Source: G963665815 sp942492065 (lineage in GTDB: Bacteria > Cloacimonadota > Cloacimonadia > Cloacimonadales > JAIOQZ01). From it: a stretch of DNA of 64,000 nucleotides. Where the stretch lies: the NCBI GenBank assembly GCA_942492065.1, contig CALODV010000008.1, positions 434,001 to 498,000 of the forward strand, in the 5' to 3' direction. Positions within the stretch are counted from its first letter, which is position 1; each line of letters opens with the position of its first letter. The position numbers were made by a program, and so were the translations under genes. The notes under the pieces are model-generated. The model was given only the letters and a program-made list of their open reading frames with translations, had not been told where the DNA came from and did not search any database. Shown one piece after another: positions 56,445 to 64,000 of the stretch.

Positions 56445-57239
56445 TTATAATCCGTAAAAATCAGTTCTTCGATCCTCAAAAATATTATTGAGAGGTGTAA
56501 TATCCTTATTACAAGCAATTTCCGGTTCAATTTCCACAAAATGCAAAGCTTTTTCGTTAGTTTCAGCAGAAGACAACATTTGCCCCAGACAATCAAGTAT
56601 TTGAGATCCACCCGTGAAAGTCAAGGGTTTACCACTCTGAGATTCTGTGCCGAATCTATTACATGTAATAGAAAAGATTCGGTTTTCCAGAGATCGTGCG
56701 AACATTGCCTGCTGGCACCATGGAAGGACAAGGTTTGCTGGATGGCAGATAATTTCTGCTCCCTTAAGGGCCAGACTGCGCATTGCTTCGGGAAACATCC
56801 AGTCAAAACAAATCATCAGTCCTACTTTTACTCCATTCTTTGCGTTAAATACTTTGAATCCTGTATCTCCGGGAATAAACCATTTTTTCTCGTTCAGGAA
56901 AAGATGAGTTTTTCTGTAAATATTTGTTGTTGAGTCAGGATTTACCAACATTGCAGAATTGTATATTCCTTCAGATGTTTTTTCCGCAAAACCAAATACT
57001 ATACTGCAATCGAGTTCACGGGAAAGCTTTTTAAAAAACACGATAGACTTTCCTGTTTCAGGATTCTCAGCAGCAAGATTTACCTCAGATTCGTTTTGGA
57101 AATCATATCCTGATACACAGAGTTCCGGCAGTACAAGTAAATCAGCTTCTACATCTAACAAGTCTTTTTTGATATTAACCAAATTTTTTTCGATATCAAG
57201 ATATACAGGGTTAAACTGATAATATCCAACTTTATACAT
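56445..57239 (-). CDS. Nitrilase-superfamily carbon-nitrogen hydrolase
   Basis: 264 residues from the ATG at 57239 (GGAGG 7 nt upstream). The catalytic Glu-Lys-Cys triad is visible: LVLPELCVSGYDF (an early Glu nearby), IYRKTHLFLNE (Lys) and VGLMICFDWMFPE (Cys). A second Glu in the PEAMRSLALKGAEI segment is also usual. Such enzymes hydrolyse amides such as omega-amides, carbamoyl compounds or deaminated glutathione. The substrate is not evident. It overlaps gmhA by 8 nt, yet no heptose-pathway role is known for it. Confidence 0.88.
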   Translation of the reverse strand: MYKVGYYQFNPVYLDIEKNLVNIKKDLLDVEADLLVLPELCVSGYDFQNESEVNLAAENPETGKSIVFFKKLSRELDCSIVFGFAEKTSEGIYNSAMLVNPDSTTNIYRKTHLFLNEKKWFIPGDTGFKVFNAKNGVKVGLMICFDWMFPEAMRSLALKGAEIICHPANLVLPWCQQAMFARSLENRIFSITCNRFGTESQSGKPLTFTGGSQILDCLGQMLSSAETNEKALHFVEIEPEIACNKDITPLNNIFEDRRTDFYGL

Positions 57240-57840
57240 CAGTTTCCTCCTTATAATTTTCAGGGAAAAGTATGCGCTCAGCTCCTTCAATTATAATATG
57301 GAGTATAAGCATGTGCAATTCCTGTACACGTGCAGTATCATTGTGTTCAATATGAAATTCAATATCAAACTTGGATTTTAGTTTTCCACCTGATTTCCCG
57401 ATAAAACCAATTGTGTTAAGGTCTCTTTTTCTGGCTTCTGTTAAAGCCTGTATGATGTTTTCGGAGTTTCCGCTTGTTGAAATGAGAATAACTGTATCGC
57501 CCTTTTGACCAAAAGCTTCAATTCCGCGTCTGAATACATCATCAAACCCAAAATCATTTCCTACGCAGGTAAGATAAGCTCCGTCAGTCAGACTTATTAC
57601 AGGTAGGGCTTTTCTGTCTTTTTGATACCTTCCTGTCAGTTCTTCTGCAAAATGAATAGCATCGGCTGCTGATCCGCCATTTCCGGCAATAATGATTTTT
57701 TTATCTTGTTTGAAAGTGTCAGATACTAAGATAGAAGCATTATGTATCAATTCAATATTAGAACTATCTAACACATATTTATTCAATAGCTTAGAAGCTT
57801 CATTCAGGTTATATTCTATACTTCCTTTTATTGTTTTCAT
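57232..57840 (-). CDS. gmhA: Phosphoheptose isomerase
   Basis: 202 residues, normal length. The SIS fold carries IIIAGNGGSAADAIHFAEELTGRY, the GmhA signature, VILISTSGNSENI, and a C-terminal HMLILHIIIEGAERILF with the zinc or catalytic Glu/His residues. It converts sedoheptulose 7-phosphate to D-glycero-manno-heptose 7-phosphate, the substrate of RfaE1. The 94 nt upstream contain no clear promoter; it may be read with the upstream barrel gene. Confidence 0.94.
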   Translation of the reverse strand: MKTIKGSIEYNLNEASKLLNKYVLDSSNIELIHNASILVSDTFKQDKKIIIAGNGGSAADAIHFAEELTGRYQKDRKALPVISLTDGAYLTCVGNDFGFDDVFRRGIEAFGQKGDTVILISTSGNSENIIQALTEARKRDLNTIGFIGKSGGKLKSKFDIEFHIEHNDTARVQELHMLILHIIIEGAERILFPENYKEETDV

Positions 57841-57934
57841 GAGTGTTTTTCCTTATTAACTAAAAAAAACACAATAACCCAGATAGTCAAAATATATTTT
57901 TTAAAACTTAGTTAGCATCTTTAAGATAATTTGC

Positions 57935-60900
57935 CTAGAATTCAGCTCTTAATTCAATCTGGAACTTAAGTTCATTCTCTTCTTCAGGATATTTCACCGT
58001 ACTAAGATCAAAATTGACGACCGTGTATTTGTTAATTCTATATGTAGATGATATAGATGATTTGATAATCAGTCCATTTCTTTTGCTTTCAAGAGTGCCC
58101 AAAAAATCAGAACCTCTTCTGATATTCTCTTGTAATTCTAACTGAGCAAATATTCTTGATTTAGAGTTAAGGAAGAATGACGCTCTTTCACGCAGTTTCA
58201 GGATTTTCATGTTGTAACTGTCTTCATCAATTTCCGAGTTGGTCTCCTCTGTCTTCAGCTCTCCGTCTGACTGCAGAGAGAATTTTCTGGAAAATTTGGT
58301 TCTGACTTCAATATTCACTGAATTGTAAATGCTTCTTGAATTGTATTGAGTTGTGTTTTCAGTTTCTCGAGAAAATTTTATTTCAATGTTGTTTTTTCTT
58401 ACATTATAGATTTGCAATGCTGCTTCATATGTACGGGAATCATCTTTTTCAAGATTTATATAACGTTGATCAAAGTTCTCTGTATAATCAGTATTCAGAT
58501 TGAGTGAAAGTCGCCTTGGGACTATGTTATACCAGAGGGTGTTTTTTAACTTTCTCCTTCCATATGTGGTATATTCTTCATTGAATGTGACAACAGGATT
58601 GAAGGTATATATCTTCCACTTTTCATTACCGGTGTTGTTTTCTATAAGCTGAATTGAAGAATCAAACTGAATTTTATCCCAGATATTCTTCTCTTCATCG
58701 AAACGCCCCGGGAAAAGAGATACGTTAGAAAGTGCCGATACTTCGATACTTAGTTCAGATTCACCTGTCTTTTTGTACTCATAATCCCAGCTTCCGCCAA
58801 GACTGTCATTTCCTTCCTGATCAAAGTAGCCATTATCTGGACCAACATAAATCAATTCCTTTACTCTAGGATAGAATTCCATGTTCTTAAGATTATATTG
58901 GTAACTGAAGTGAATTGCTTCTTTCAGAAGTTTATGTTTTCCGGTAATTTCTGCAGAATTATAATCGTTGTCATCCTGTGTTCCGAAGTACTTGATTTTA
59001 CGATGAGTGAAATTTCCTGAGATTTGATGGTTGCCTTTGTTTATATAGTTTTGCAGAGTATAGGTCAGCCCGTCATGAACATGTTCCCATTGGTTGTTGT
59101 AGTTAAATTTCTGCTCATTGGATAACTGTGTTTCTAATGCAAAAGACTTGGTGTCAACTGTTTGAATCTTATATGTTTTTTCCTCAATCTTAAATCCTGT
59201 CTCAGTTTCTGATGACTCTCTGGTTGTTTTCTTATCATAGATAGTTGAAAACTTTAGTTTCTTATATCTGTATGAACCTGATCCAAATATCTGATCATAA
59301 TCTGTTTCCATATTCTCAAAATTGTCAATCTCAGACTGCTGTTCAAACTTTACATGTGTTTCCGGAAAGTACATGATCTGCTTAGTGCTGTTGGAAATTA
59401 CGTATCGATTAAACTTGTATTCAGACCCTGATCTTCGTATATCGCTTTCGAAACCCGGAGTAATGAAATTGTAAAAGCCTGTATAGAGCGATGCATAATA
59501 CTGATTGATATTCAAACTGTCATTTCCTGTACTACCGGATTTGTAAACTGACTCTGCTGACTCATTCTCCGCAAATGTCTGCAGGTTTTTACCCATGAAT
59601 CTGTGTCTAAGTAAAAAATTCGGGGAAATCTTATCGAAGTTTGGTTTATAATGCAGCTTAGTTACTGCTGCAAAAGCATTGTTATCCGAATCGTTCTTTC
59701 CTGAAAACAAGTTCTTATCCTGATATGTATTCAACAATTCGGAAGAAGCTTCCATATAATCCGTTTTGTACTTTATGAGCAGATCAATGTTGCGTTTTTC
59801 TGATGGAGATGGTAGTATTTTACCGGGAGTATATGTTCCATTTCCCTGACCTACAAATTGGTAGTAGCCTGAACCATAATAATTGTAGTCTCCATCAGAT
59901 GACTGTATGAACTCTATATTGTAATTTCCCGTAGAATCATTACCAACGTATTGATAATGATTTGATGCTTCATCAATAAGCATATAACTGCCATTGCCAG
60001 GGTCTGTCTCAGTGATTCCACTACCGATAACTTCATTGTCACCGGCTTCATTCAACAGTCTTTTATCTTCATCTGTGAAAGTTAACTCAATAGGATAATC
60101 TTTATTGTCTTTACGTGATATGAATGCCGAAGAAACTGATAACCTATCTGTAAAATGATATTGTGTTTGTGCCAGGTACATGTTCTTTCTATAGTTCTCA
60201 TCACTATATTGAAAGTCTACCTGGATGAATGAATTTCCGGTAATATTTTTATTTGCTGTGAAAGTAATGCTGCCTGATTCATAATCTATGGTGTAGTCAT
60301 CTCCTCGATTAATTTTTGCACCATTTAGATACACAGTTTCTGTACCGGCAACTATCTGAACATCTCTGGAGTCTACCTGTACATAATATGGACCTTGCTT
60401 TCCTTCCTGACCATCAAAGTTTACGGATGCTTCTCTTGCTTTGGTTACAGCCAGGGCTGCAGAAATTTCGTTCCTCAGTCCATATCTGAACCTCAGTCCC
60501 TCAAAATCAGGCTTGAAATTCATATAATCTGACTCATAAAACTCAAAATCAAGATCACCAAAAGCAAGCTCATACTGCTTACCAAATATTTTGATGTATA
60601 CCTGATCCAGACTACTGAGTTCTTTTGTGTCTCCTTCCGGTGTAATGGGTGATTCGTTATCAGATAGCTGGGCTTCAACCATCATGTTTTCTGAAAGCTC
60701 TCCATTCATCTTTATATATAAAGATTGGTTTACTCTGAGGTTCTGGTTGCTGCCAAGTGAAAATGATATTGATTTAGAACCATTAATTCTAAGTTTTTTA
60801 TTCTCTTTGAAGGTAAATATTTTTCTTGTTTTAAACTCCACTTTACCTGAGTCGGAAATAGTCTGCTCTTTATAGAAATAGAAGTGTTCATAGTAGCTGT

Positions 60901-61195
60901 CAGGAAGTTTGATGTATTCTGCAATTATTGTTTGAACAGAATCTGGTTTGCATTCAAAACTTCCTTTCTCATGAGAAATAATGAGACCGGGAAGAAATAC
61001 TATTGAAGAGTCCTCTTTAGATTTAAAAACCAGACTCCCCTTGACAATGTTTCTTTTTTTTAGTTGGTATTCTTCAGTATTAGGGTATAATCTGATAATT
61101 TCTCTAATATGTATAGGCGAAAAAAATAAATCACCTGATAGTACACAGGTCATTGCCAAAAGAACAATGATAAGAGAAATCGATTTTCTATTCAA
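57935..61195 (-). CDS. Large outer-membrane beta-barrel protein
   Basis: 1086 residues with a signal peptide (SLIIVLLAMTCVLSG). An N-terminal part of mixed beta character is followed by KINRGDDYTIDYESGSITFT, a motif also seen in large surface barrels such as SprA-like proteins. After that come many amphipathic strands, ending in a C-terminal Phe (LRAEF). I cannot say whether it is a true SprA-type translocon; SprA is usually over 2000 residues, so a relation would be distant. Its start overlaps the tsaE stop by 8 nt, so it is translated from the same message. Confidence 0.72.
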   Translation of the reverse strand: MNRKSISLIIVLLAMTCVLSGDLFFSPIHIREIIRLYPNTEEYQLKKRNIVKGSLVFKSKEDSSIVFLPGLIISHEKGSFECKPDSVQTIIAEYIKLPDSYYEHFYFYKEQTISDSGKVEFKTRKIFTFKENKKLRINGSKSISFSLGSNQNLRVNQSLYIKMNGELSENMMVEAQLSDNESPITPEGDTKELSSLDQVYIKIFGKQYELAFGDLDFEFYESDYMNFKPDFEGLRFRYGLRNEISAALAVTKAREASVNFDGQEGKQGPYYVQVDSRDVQIVAGTETVYLNGAKINRGDDYTIDYESGSITFTANKNITGNSFIQVDFQYSDENYRKNMYLAQTQYHFTDRLSVSSAFISRKDNKDYPIELTFTDEDKRLLNEAGDNEVIGSGITETDPGNGSYMLIDEASNHYQYVGNDSTGNYNIEFIQSSDGDYNYYGSGYYQFVGQGNGTYTPGKILPSPSEKRNIDLLIKYKTDYMEASSELLNTYQDKNLFSGKNDSDNNAFAAVTKLHYKPNFDKISPNFLLRHRFMGKNLQTFAENESAESVYKSGSTGNDSLNINQYYASLYTGFYNFITPGFESDIRRSGSEYKFNRYVISNSTKQIMYFPETHVKFEQQSEIDNFENMETDYDQIFGSGSYRYKKLKFSTIYDKKTTRESSETETGFKIEEKTYKIQTVDTKSFALETQLSNEQKFNYNNQWEHVHDGLTYTLQNYINKGNHQISGNFTHRKIKYFGTQDDNDYNSAEITGKHKLLKEAIHFSYQYNLKNMEFYPRVKELIYVGPDNGYFDQEGNDSLGGSWDYEYKKTGESELSIEVSALSNVSLFPGRFDEEKNIWDKIQFDSSIQLIENNTGNEKWKIYTFNPVVTFNEEYTTYGRRKLKNTLWYNIVPRRLSLNLNTDYTENFDQRYINLEKDDSRTYEAALQIYNVRKNNIEIKFSRETENTTQYNSRSIYNSVNIEVRTKFSRKFSLQSDGELKTEETNSEIDEDSYNMKILKLRERASFFLNSKSRIFAQLELQENIRRGSDFLGTLESKRNGLIIKSSISSTYRINKYTVVNFDLSTVKYPEEENELKFQIELRAEF

Positions 61196-61610
61196 TTATT
61201 ATTTCCCTGTTATCTGCTTCTGCGCTGAATCTTATGTGAACAGTTTGATCAGGGAGAATGAATTCTGCCAGATCAGGCCATTCTATAAGGCATAAACCCT
61301 CATCGAAAATTTCATCCAGTCCAAGTTCAAGAACTTCTTCAGGATCATTAAGTCTGTATAAGTCAAGATGGTGCACTGGGAATTCACCCCATTTGTTATT
61401 ATTGCCTTTGTAATGATTCATAATCACAAAACTTGGACTGTTGACAATGTCCTGTACCCCAAGTTTACATAACAGGTTCTGAACGAAATATGTTTTACCA
61501 GCTCCAAGGTTACCATGCATGGCCACAACAGAATTTTTATTTATGATTCTAATTACTTCATCAATAAAAATATTGTATTCAGAATCAGTATTTACTTGAT
61601 ATTTTTTCAT
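61188..61610 (-). CDS. tsaE: tRNA threonylcarbamoyladenosine biosynthesis protein TsaE
   Basis: 140 residues. The P-loop GNLGAGKTYFVQNLL is preceded by VVAMHG, and VHHLDLYRLNDPEEVLELGLDEIF with CLIEWPDLAEFILP are the diagnostic blocks (Walker B-like region and WP motif). It is the ATPase that supports TsaB/TsaD in t6A modification of tRNA. It is divergent from the VIT/VWA gene, with 116 nt between them, and is followed by the large barrel gene. Confidence 0.95.
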   Translation of the reverse strand: MKKYQVNTDSEYNIFIDEVIRIINKNSVVAMHGNLGAGKTYFVQNLLCKLGVQDIVNSPSFVIMNHYKGNNNKWGEFPVHHLDLYRLNDPEEVLELGLDEIFDEGLCLIEWPDLAEFILPDQTVHIRFSAEADNREIIIE

Positions 61611-61669
61611 TTAAACTCCATGATAAAAAAAACAGATAGTATTTTTTCTGTCAATTTCAAGTTTTTTTA

Positions 61670-61698
61670 TTGCCAATGGAACGTAGTTTGCATATTAT
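61670..61698 (+). promoter_or_regulatory. Promoter of the VIT/VWA gene
   Basis: TTGCCA (61670-61675), 17 nt, TATTAT (61693-61698). The predicted start is about 22 nt before the ATG at 61727, which has AGGGGG 6 nt upstream. Confidence 0.6.
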
Positions 61699-61726
61699 TA
61701 CACTATATTTTCATTAGGGGGAAAAA

Positions 61727-63811
61727 ATGAAAAAGTACTTTTATTTACTATTGCTGTGTCTATTTGTACAACTACTGTCTGCAAATGCGATTTTGTTTCA
61801 CGAATCAAATCTTTTACAATTATACGATTCTGACATTGATGTTGTAATTGACAATCAGGTTGCAGTTGTAACTTCGACACAAATGTTTATCAATGATTCC
61901 GGTCTTGGACAATATGTCAGAATGGGATTTCCTATACCGGAAGATGCCAGTGCTACTCAACTCAGCTGGAAAGTTAATGATGGCTGGAGACATGCACAAT
62001 TCTCAGCAACTCCTCAGGATTCGATAATACCGGGTCCTGGTACAAACCATCCTTATGATTTCCTGATCAGAGACTATCTGGGCGAGACTCCGTTATATTT
62101 TTCAATACCGGATGGAATACCTGATAATGACACAATTTTTGTTCAATTCACTTACGTACAACTTCTTGAATATGATCTGGGAACTGTTGATTTTCATTTC
62201 CCATCTGATTATTCGATGATTAACAATATTCCAGGTTACAGTAACACCTACAATGTAGATTTCAGATGCGAAATTAACTCTGTACGCCAGATTGATCTTG
62301 CCTATTTACAAGATTTAGTGCCTGCTGTATCTACCAATGATGGACATCAGGCAATAATCGAATTTGATGAAAGTGGAAGTTCGATGGATTTTGATTTCGA
62401 TGTTAAGTATAGTCTGAGTCTGGATGAACTGGGACTAAGTTCAATTAGTTCAATGTTTGACGAAGTTCCAGACAACCATGGAGATGGTTTTTTCCTATTC
62501 CTGGCTGAGCCGGAATCAGATACTCAACAAGTTGTGAGAAAAAATCTTACGCTGATAATTGATAAATCCGGTTCCATGTCTGGAAACAAAATAGTCTATG
62601 CAAGACAGGCTGCCAGATATATTACTGAGAATCTGAATGAGCAGGACTATTTCAACATTATCACTTTTTCCGATGCTGTCAGCAGTTTCCAGCCACAACA
62701 TGTACAGGCTACACAAACGAATATAGACAGTGCTGTAAGCTATATTTTGGCAACTAATGCCAATGGAGGTACTAATATTTCTGCCGCATTCAGTGCAGCT
62801 GTTCCTCAATTCTCCAGTGTTGGCGATTCAACAGCAAATCTGATTGTCTTTCTCACAGATGGGATGGCAACTGTAGGTATCACTAGTAATATCCAATTGA
62901 CCAATCACATTAACAGCCTGTTCAATCAACTCACTTCCAGCGTAAGATTATTTGCCTTTGGTGTTGGTTCTTCTGTAAACACAGATGTTCTGACAGCCAT
63001 TTCAAATAATAACAACGGAAGCTATTTCAATATTAATTCCTCAGAAATTGAAGAAACATTATCTGAGTTCTATAATCGAATAAGAAACCCTGTGATTATT
63101 AATCCGGTTATGACTTTCTCCGATTCAACCAATATCGTGGAGACATATCCCAGAACTCTTATGGATTTATATGTTGGGCAGCAGCTTGTTGTAGTAGGAC
63201 GTTATTCAAATCCGGTTATGGAATCCGTTAATTTTTCAGGAACAGCCGGGGGATCAGAAGTATCATACAATTATGATTTGAATTTTGCTGATGCCCAAGT
63301 AACTAGTTTTCAGTTTCTGACAAAAATCTGGGCAAAGAGAAAGATAGAATATCTTATGACTCAGTACTACCTATATGACGAAAATTCCCTGGAAGCATTG
63401 GAAATAAAAGATATGGTTGTTGAACTCAGTATGAGTTATGGTGTACTTTCACCTTTCACAAGTTTCTCTGATCCTGGGGATGATATAGAAATTGATGATA
63501 ATGAGATTGTACCTTACGAAGACCAAAGTTTGTTTGTACTCAAAGGAAACTATCCTAATCCGTTCAATCCTGAAACTAATATTAGTTTCTCTGTGAATAC
63601 AGAGTTTAAAGGACTTGTTAAGATTAAAATATACAATCTCAAAGGTCAGTTAGTTAAGATTCTTGCTGTAAAGGTTAATGGAGCAGGCGATTATTCAGTA
63701 ATCTGGAAGGGAACCGATCAAAAAGAAAACAAAGTAGCATCCGGGACTTACATGTATATTGTTGATTTCGGTCGAGTGCAGCTGCATTCGAAAATGCTTC
63801 TTCTTAAATAA
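61727..63811 (+). CDS. Secreted VIT/VWA-domain protein with sorting domain
   Basis: 694 residues. Signal peptide (FYLLLLCLFVQLLSANA), then a VIT domain as in inter-alpha-trypsin inhibitor heavy chains (about 20-160). A VWA domain follows (about 270-450) with an intact metal site: LIIDKSGSMSGNK, a Thr in GGTNISAAF and FLTDGMATVG. A beta linker leads to a FlgD-like C-terminal domain (about 605-694, NYPNPFNPETNISFS ... KMLLLK), the same kind as on the C25 protease. It should bind ligands or matrix at the cell surface in a metal-dependent way. It is a single-gene unit with its own promoter and terminator. Confidence 0.93.
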   Translation: MKKYFYLLLLCLFVQLLSANAILFHESNLLQLYDSDIDVVIDNQVAVVTSTQMFINDSGLGQYVRMGFPIPEDASATQLSWKVNDGWRHAQFSATPQDSIIPGPGTNHPYDFLIRDYLGETPLYFSIPDGIPDNDTIFVQFTYVQLLEYDLGTVDFHFPSDYSMINNIPGYSNTYNVDFRCEINSVRQIDLAYLQDLVPAVSTNDGHQAIIEFDESGSSMDFDFDVKYSLSLDELGLSSISSMFDEVPDNHGDGFFLFLAEPESDTQQVVRKNLTLIIDKSGSMSGNKIVYARQAARYITENLNEQDYFNIITFSDAVSSFQPQHVQATQTNIDSAVSYILATNANGGTNISAAFSAAVPQFSSVGDSTANLIVFLTDGMATVGITSNIQLTNHINSLFNQLTSSVRLFAFGVGSSVNTDVLTAISNNNNGSYFNINSSEIEETLSEFYNRIRNPVIINPVMTFSDSTNIVETYPRTLMDLYVGQQLVVVGRYSNPVMESVNFSGTAGGSEVSYNYDLNFADAQVTSFQFLTKIWAKRKIEYLMTQYYLYDENSLEALEIKDMVVELSMSYGVLSPFTSFSDPGDDIEIDDNEIVPYEDQSLFVLKGNYPNPFNPETNISFSVNTEFKGLVKIKIYNLKGQLVKILAVKVNGAGDYSVIWKGTDQKENKVASGTYMYIVDFGRVQLHSKMLLLK

Positions 63812-63850
63812 ATTAATCTACTCTGGTAAACGGTTATCCACGGATAACAA

Positions 63851-63880
63851 AGGGCTGTTGATATCAACAGCCCTGTTTTT
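63851..63880. terminator. Terminator between the VIT/VWA gene and a convergent gene
   Basis: AGGGCTGTTGAT and its perfect complement (63851-63874) followed on the plus strand by a T-run (63876-63881). The minus strand has a weaker T content, so it may serve both sides. Confidence 0.85.
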
Positions 63881-63896
63881 TACATTTCATATTAGA

Positions 63897-64000
63897 TTAT
63901 TCTTCTGAAGTAAGTGCTTCCATCCACCAGTTTATTGTTTTAACAAGTTCTCTGTCATAACCTTTTTCCTCATAAACAATGTTCCCATTTTTATCTATCA
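63897..64000 (-). CDS. C-terminus of a thioredoxin-like (TlpA/redoxin) protein, partial
   Basis: Only the last 33 codons are inside the window: IDKNGNIVYEEKGYD, then helix ELVKTINWWMEALTSEE and a TAA stop. The strand-turn-strand with IDKNG-x-I is the usual last beta hairpin of TlpA/ResA-like thiol-disulfide proteins. The active site lies outside the window, so the family call is moderate. Confidence 0.6.
   Translation of the reverse strand, partial: IDKNGNIVYEEKGYDRELVKTINWWMEALTSEE

Noticed and set aside
63833..63848. GTTATCCACGGATAAC, which resembles a DnaA box on each strand
   Set aside because: A single palindrome next to a terminator, with no cluster of boxes, AT-rich unwinding region or dnaA/dnaN genes.

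Overview
The window looks like part of an AT-rich, Gram-negative chromosome from the FCB side of the bacterial tree. Secreted proteins end in a FlgD-like domain opening with NYPNPFNPET, the kind used as a C-terminal sorting domain in Cloacimonadota, Delongbacteria, Ignavibacteria and Bacteroidota. There is a gingipain-type C25 protease, and beta-barrel proteins end in Phe. Heptose genes (gmhA, rfaE1, rfaE2) imply lipopolysaccharide. Cloacimonadota or Delongbacteria-like bacteria are my best guess, but the sequence alone does not settle it.

Left part (1-16.1 kb, all minus strand): a surface-glycan operon read leftwards. It holds a membrane glycosyltransferase with TPRs, a 2563-residue protein carrying about eight sugar and phosphate-transfer modules, a sulfotransferase, a GT4 glycosyltransferase, a double methyltransferase, a pyruvyl transferase and an FrhB-like iron-sulfur protein cut by the window edge. 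16.4-22.2 kb (plus strand): an SGNH lipoprotein, a membrane phosphoesterase, an HExxH protein, a terpenoid-cyclase-like toroid protein and a Wzx-type flippase. 22.2-36.7 kb (minus strand): housekeeping and envelope operons (HD protein; CHASE2 cyclase-rfaE2-rseC-folB-folK; ddl-secreted protein-FecR; der-plsY-purF-rfaE1) plus one outer-membrane barrel.

Middle (36.7-47.6 kb): an accessory island. A radical SAM gene sits between two 240-bp direct repeats. Next comes a type II-C CRISPR-Cas locus: about 36 spacers, then cas2, cas1 and cas9 on the minus strand, and a tracrRNA divergent from cas9. Every intact repeat contains a sigma70-like promoter, so crRNAs are probably made spacer by spacer. At the left end of the array four consecutive repeats are split at the same base by an identical 123-bp insert, yet are still separated by normal-length spacers. 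A fifth, half repeat borders a different 205-bp segment that shares both termini with that insert. A 178-bp tandem repeat containing the cas2 3' end lies between the array terminator and cas2.

Right part (47.6-64 kb): a fused APH-RIO kinase, a region with small ORFs and hairpins, a TPR/HisKA protein without a kinase catalytic domain, an intact insertion sequence with a 9-bp target duplication, a C25 protease, a nitrilase-family amidase, gmhA, a large outer-membrane barrel, tsaE, a VIT/VWA secreted protein and the end of a thioredoxin-like gene. I saw no rRNA or tRNA gene.
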